Source: Spirochaetales bacterium
GTDB taxonomy: Bacteria > Spirochaetota > Spirochaetia > SZUA-6 > DRHE01
Direction of reading: 5' to 3'
DNA: 16,680 nucleotides
NCBI GenBank assembly: GCA_016935715.1
Contig: JAFGQJ010000305.1
Location: 1 to 16,680, forward strand
Below the pieces are notes generated by a model. It did not search any database, was not told the DNA's origin, and saw only the letters and a program-made list of their open reading frames with translations. This document shows, piece after piece, positions 14,164 to 16,680 of the stretch. A program made the position numbers and the translations under genes. How positions within the stretch are numbered: the first letter of the stretch is position 1; each line of letters begins with the position of its first letter.

Positions 14164-14913
14164 ATGTTTGACAAAGAATCGCTGAAACAAAAGGTCGCTC
14201 TCGTCGTGGGTGGATCTTCGGAGAGCGGCCCGTCCGTCTGCTCTACTCTCGCCTCGTTCGGCGCGGACGTTGCCGTTACCTATCGGAACAACAGAAAGGG
14301 AGCAGAAGAAGTCGCAGCCGGATGTCGAACTCATGGAGGGAAAACAACCGTATTGCACCTGGAGTTGAGCGACCCGGAAACATTCCAGAGTCTGATTGCA
14401 AAGACCGCCGGAGAGCTCGGAGGCCTCGATATCCTGGTAAATCTCGGAGGCCCGCCCCCAGTCTATGCCGATTTCCGGTCACTCAAAACTTCAGAGTTCG
14501 ATCTGATGATGGACACCCACTTCAAGGGCTATTTTTTTCTAGCCCGGGAGGCTGCCAACTACATGGAGAAAAACGAGGGCGGCCTGATCGTGAATGTGTC
14601 AGCCACCAGCAGCATGAAGTACAGCCATTCCGTTTATGGATTAGCCAAAGCCTGTGTCATCGAGATGACCCGGTTCCTCGCCTATGCATATGCCCCCCGC
14701 GTACGGGTATTGAGCCTGACTCCCGGCCTGATCGATATCGAGGAGGTGGACGCAGCGCTGAGAGAGGAACGAGCCGAAATCTCACCCCTGCAGAGAATCG
14801 TCACGCCGGAGGAAATAGCTCTGCTCGTCGTCGCAGCCGCTTCACCGGCATTCCAGAGCGTGACCGGGGAGAATCTCATCAGTGACGGGGGTTTCTGGCT
14901 GCTGCATCGATAG
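14164..14913 (+). CDS. Short-chain dehydrogenase/reductase (SDR)
   Basis: This 249-residue cytosolic classical SDR would oxidise or reduce a hydroxyl/keto group using NAD(P)H. The active site is recognisable: Tyr158 and Lys162 in YGLAK, with Ser146 in VNVSATSS as probable catalytic serine, 12 rather than 13 residues before Tyr158. The cofactor loop is odd: the usual TGxxxGxG reads V-G-G-S-S-E-S-G, with Glu20 at the middle glycine, and NNAG reads N-L-G-G. The C-terminal VTGENLISDGGF matches the family. AGGAGGT lies just before ATG 14164. It ends the plus-strand arm and converges with the PIG-L gene. Because it sits in a sugar locus, a sugar or sugar-acid substrate is likely. The loop change leaves cofactor binding uncertain. 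Confidence 0.88.
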   Translation: MFDKESLKQKVALVVGGSSESGPSVCSTLASFGADVAVTYRNNRKGAEEVAAGCRTHGGKTTVLHLELSDPETFQSLIAKTAGELGGLDILVNLGGPPPVYADFRSLKTSEFDLMMDTHFKGYFFLAREAANYMEKNEGGLIVNVSATSSMKYSHSVYGLAKACVIEMTRFLAYAYAPRVRVLSLTPGLIDIEEVDAALREERAEISPLQRIVTPEEIALLVVAAASPAFQSVTGENLISDGGFWLLHR

Positions 14914-14914
14914 A

Positions 14915-14928
14915 CCGCGAGACCGCGG
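14915..14928. terminator. Small GC hairpin between convergent genes
   Basis: CCGCG (14915-14919) and CGCGG (14924-14928) form a 5-bp stem with an AGAC loop inside the 29-bp gap between the SDR and PIG-L stops. There is no T tract on either side, so it is at best a weak transcription barrier. Confidence 0.25.
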
Positions 14929-14942
14929 AAGCTATGTTCGTG

Positions 14943-15728
14943 TTACCCTACCCGGGCAGTACAGTATCTCTCGAGAAGTTCGGAAAGCGGATCGGTCTCC
15001 ACAGCTGAAAACCCCAGATGCGAATGCCGCCGCCAGCCTTCGGCGTATCCCTGCATGCCGGCAGAGGCCGCCACCTCAGCGGACATGTCCCGCATGGTCT
15101 GCAGATAGCTGTTCAGCCCCTGGGTCTGATCGAGCCATGCCTTCTGGCTGTCATGACAGGCCAGCATGCGCTCCTTGTCGTCGATCACCGACGTGATGTC
15201 AATTGTGAAATCCGGCAGGACCGGTCTGCGCAGAGCGTCCCTCAGCCCGTAGGGCAGGGCATGATACAGGATCACGTCCTGATAGGTCGCCTCCGCAGGC
15301 GGATCTCCGGGGTAGCTCGGCACGCATCGGGAGAAGGCGGCCGTCACCCCGATGCGGCAGGTATTCATGTGATCTTCCATGTAGTCTTCCGGAGAGGGCA
15401 GCAGCATGATGTCCGGCCGAATCTGCCGCACCACGGAGGTGACCTTGGCGATGAGCTCAGGACCGTAGAATACCTCCAGGTCGTCCGCCAGGCTCTCATG
15501 GAATACCGCGCCGATCATCTGTGCGGCGTTCCGCCCTTCCAGCCGGCGGACACGCGCGGTTTCTTCCCGGCTGAGCTCGGTCGAACCGCAGCAGCCGTTG
15601 GCAAGATTCATGTAGTGCAGGGAACATCCGGCCGCTTTGAGCAGAAAGAGGGTGCCCCCCATCATGAACTCGATGTCGTCTGGATGGCAGGCCATGGCGA
15701 ATACGGTCACGTTTTTTTGTCCTGGCAT
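14943..15728 (-). CDS. PIG-L (LmbE-like) family deacetylase
   Basis: This 261-residue zinc-dependent deacetylase belongs to the PIG-L/LmbE family, which removes acyl groups from N-acetylglucosaminyl conjugates (for example MshB, BshB, diacetylchitobiose deacetylase). The metal motif A-C-H-P-D-D-I-E is near the N-terminus: His15 and Asp18 are ligands and Asp17 the likely base. The third ligand, His120, is in PSPEDYMEDH. The N-terminal MPGQKNVTVFAMACHPDD is a normal start for the family, and GGGAG lies 8 nt before ATG 15728. It follows the NagB-like gene by 14 bp, in the same order as NagB-PIG-L fusion proteins known from Bacteroidota, so a joint role is likely. The substrate may be an N-acetyl amino sugar or glycoside. 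Confidence 0.9.
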   Translation of the reverse strand: MPGQKNVTVFAMACHPDDIEFMMGGTLFLLKAAGCSLHYMNLANGCCGSTELSREETARVRRLEGRNAAQMIGAVFHESLADDLEVFYGPELIAKVTSVVRQIRPDIMLLPSPEDYMEDHMNTCRIGVTAAFSRCVPSYPGDPPAEATYQDVILYHALPYGLRDALRRPVLPDFTIDITSVIDDKERMLACHDSQKAWLDQTQGLNSYLQTMRDMSAEVAASAGMQGYAEGWRRHSHLGFSAVETDPLSELLERYCTARVG

Positions 15729-15742
15729 GATGCGTGCTCCCT

Positions 15743-16672
15743 CTAGTGCATCTCTGCTTCGCAGGTGCCGATGCCGCCGCGGTAGTAGTTGAACTGAACG
15801 TCGGGGTGATCGGCCAGCAGCGACATTGGCACGGCGCTGTCCGGGATTTTCTTGGAGATCATGAAGGCGGTCAGCCTCTGCCCGAAGGGGTTGTCGTGGG
15901 TCCCCGCGTGCCAGATCGACACCTTTTCCGACTTCCAGGTCTCCACCGGCCCGACCGTGATGGCCTGCAGCGGCACCCCGGTCACCACCCCCCCTCCCGA
16001 GGTGCGGGCGTTCTGGATGATGGTCATCGGGTGCAGATTCACGACCCGCGCGCTGAGCCGGCGGTATTCCTCCGGCGAGGGGGGATTATCCTTGTATTTG
16101 CCCTCCCGGCGCAGGGGATCATTGAAGGCCCAGTGTTTCACCTCTCCCTGCCCGCCCTGCACGATTCGGCAGCGGATCTGATCGTAACTGCGGGTGTACG
16201 CCTCGATGTTGTCGGCTTCCAGGAAATGGAGGTGATCGTCGGGCATGCGCAGCCGGTTGTCGATCCTGTCGAAGCACATCTCCAGGTCCGCCTTCTTGAA
16301 GCTCAACGGATGCTCCACGCCCGCCTCTTTGCCGTCGATGTACCACTCGTCCATGGCCCAGAAATGACCGGAGCGCACGTCGATTTCCAGCTCGTTCACG
16401 ATTCGCGCCACCAGGGGCAGCTGCTCGGTGGGCCCGATGGGTCCGCAGATCCCCAGGGGCTCGCCGTCGGTGGACAGCTGCCAGGTGCGGACGTACTCGA
16501 GGGCCTCGGCGGTGTAGAAGGATTCGAGGGTGTCGTAGATCTTCACGCTGAAGCCGGGCCTGGACAACTGGAGCAGGTCCTCCGGGCTCAAGCCCGCCGC
16601 ATCGTCGAGGATCTTCTCATCCAGGGTCGTGTAGTCCCACCAATCCGGGGCGACCTTGCTCAAAGCTCTCAT
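15743..16672 (-). CDS. NagB-like protein (glucosamine-6-phosphate deaminase/isomerase family), variant active site
   Basis: This 309-residue protein has the NagB/6-phosphogluconolactonase fold. Recognisable blocks are FWAMDEWYIDG with Asp108 (E. coli NagB Asp72), HPLSFKKADLEMCF, and G-Q-G-E-V-K-H-W-A-F-N-D-P (residues 174-186), which matches GxGxDGHIAFNEP. Here the catalytic Asp of NagB becomes Val178, His180 is kept and Glu becomes Asp185. The phosphate-binding loop, usually T-G-x-T-P, reads G-P-I-G-P-T-E (77-83). Ring-opening chemistry or substrate may therefore differ from true NagB. ATG 16672 has GAGG 4 nt upstream, but only 8 bases of upstream sequence remain, so a longer start cannot be excluded. 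It forms a two-gene unit with the PIG-L gene. Confidence 0.82.
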   Translation of the reverse strand: MRALSKVAPDWWDYTTLDEKILDDAAGLSPEDLLQLSRPGFSVKIYDTLESFYTAEALEYVRTWQLSTDGEPLGICGPIGPTEQLPLVARIVNELEIDVRSGHFWAMDEWYIDGKEAGVEHPLSFKKADLEMCFDRIDNRLRMPDDHLHFLEADNIEAYTRSYDQIRCRIVQGGQGEVKHWAFNDPLRREGKYKDNPPSPEEYRRLSARVVNLHPMTIIQNARTSGGGVVTGVPLQAITVGPVETWKSEKVSIWHAGTHDNPFGQRLTAFMISKKIPDSAVPMSLLADHPDVQFNYYRGGIGTCEAEMH

Positions 16673-16680
16673 AGAGCCTC

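Noticed and set aside
1..16680. tRNA, rRNA, CRISPR arrays, insertion sequences, phage or defence systems other than VapC/PhdYeFM
   Set aside because: No cloverleaf-like or regularly spaced repeats, transposase or integrase motifs were seen.

Overview
The window looks like chromosomal DNA from a heterotrophic, probably anaerobic bacterium, most likely a spirochaete. The main hint is the sugar-binding protein: its signal peptide has no lipobox cysteine and ends in a GGQQ-type junction, a style common in Spirochaetota. The moderately high GC, PIN-PhoH gene, COG4821-type SIS proteins and CUT1 transporter without its own ATPase fit but do not prove this. I see no rRNA, tRNA, CRISPR array, insertion sequence or phage gene. 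All genes look intact except the aminotransferase cut by the left edge.

Layout. (1) 1-2449: a KdnA-like DegT/DnrJ/EryC1/StrS aminotransferase (minus, cut at the left) diverges from a ROK-family repressor (plus) across a 227-bp region with unusually symmetrical promoters and nested inverted repeats. (2) 2513-4688: a carbon-nitrogen hydrolase (minus) diverges from a PIN-PhoH ATPase with a TTG start (plus). (3) 4771-6651: on the minus strand, a family III CoA-transferase is followed by a PhdYeFM/VapC toxin-antitoxin pair. (4) 6911-14913: a carbohydrate locus of two divergent transcripts. The minus arm reads MalF-type permease, sugar-binding protein, SIS protein. The plus arm reads a second SIS protein, MalG-type permease, NagA-like deacetylase, FadR/FCD-type GntR regulator, cupin, short-chain dehydrogenase. 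(5) 14943-16672: on the minus strand, a NagB-like protein followed by a PIG-L (LmbE-like) deacetylase, convergent with the dehydrogenase.

How the genes may work together. Regions 4 and 5 together read as an uptake and catabolic system for an amino sugar or a glycoconjugate containing one. A CUT1 transporter imports the substrate, the PIG-L and NagA-like enzymes remove N-acyl groups, and the two SIS proteins and the NagB-like protein act on (phospho)sugars. The dehydrogenase and cupin suggest the substrate is not plain GlcNAc. Two expected parts are missing: a sugar kinase and the transporter ATPase. The NagB-like protein has lost one catalytic position and the dehydrogenase has a degenerate cofactor loop, so the chemistry may be non-canonical. 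The GntR protein probably controls both arms through a 21-bp palindrome in the 87-bp divergent spacer, whose two arms are each a perfect -10 hexamer.

Assignments rest on motifs read by eye. No database search or computation was possible.
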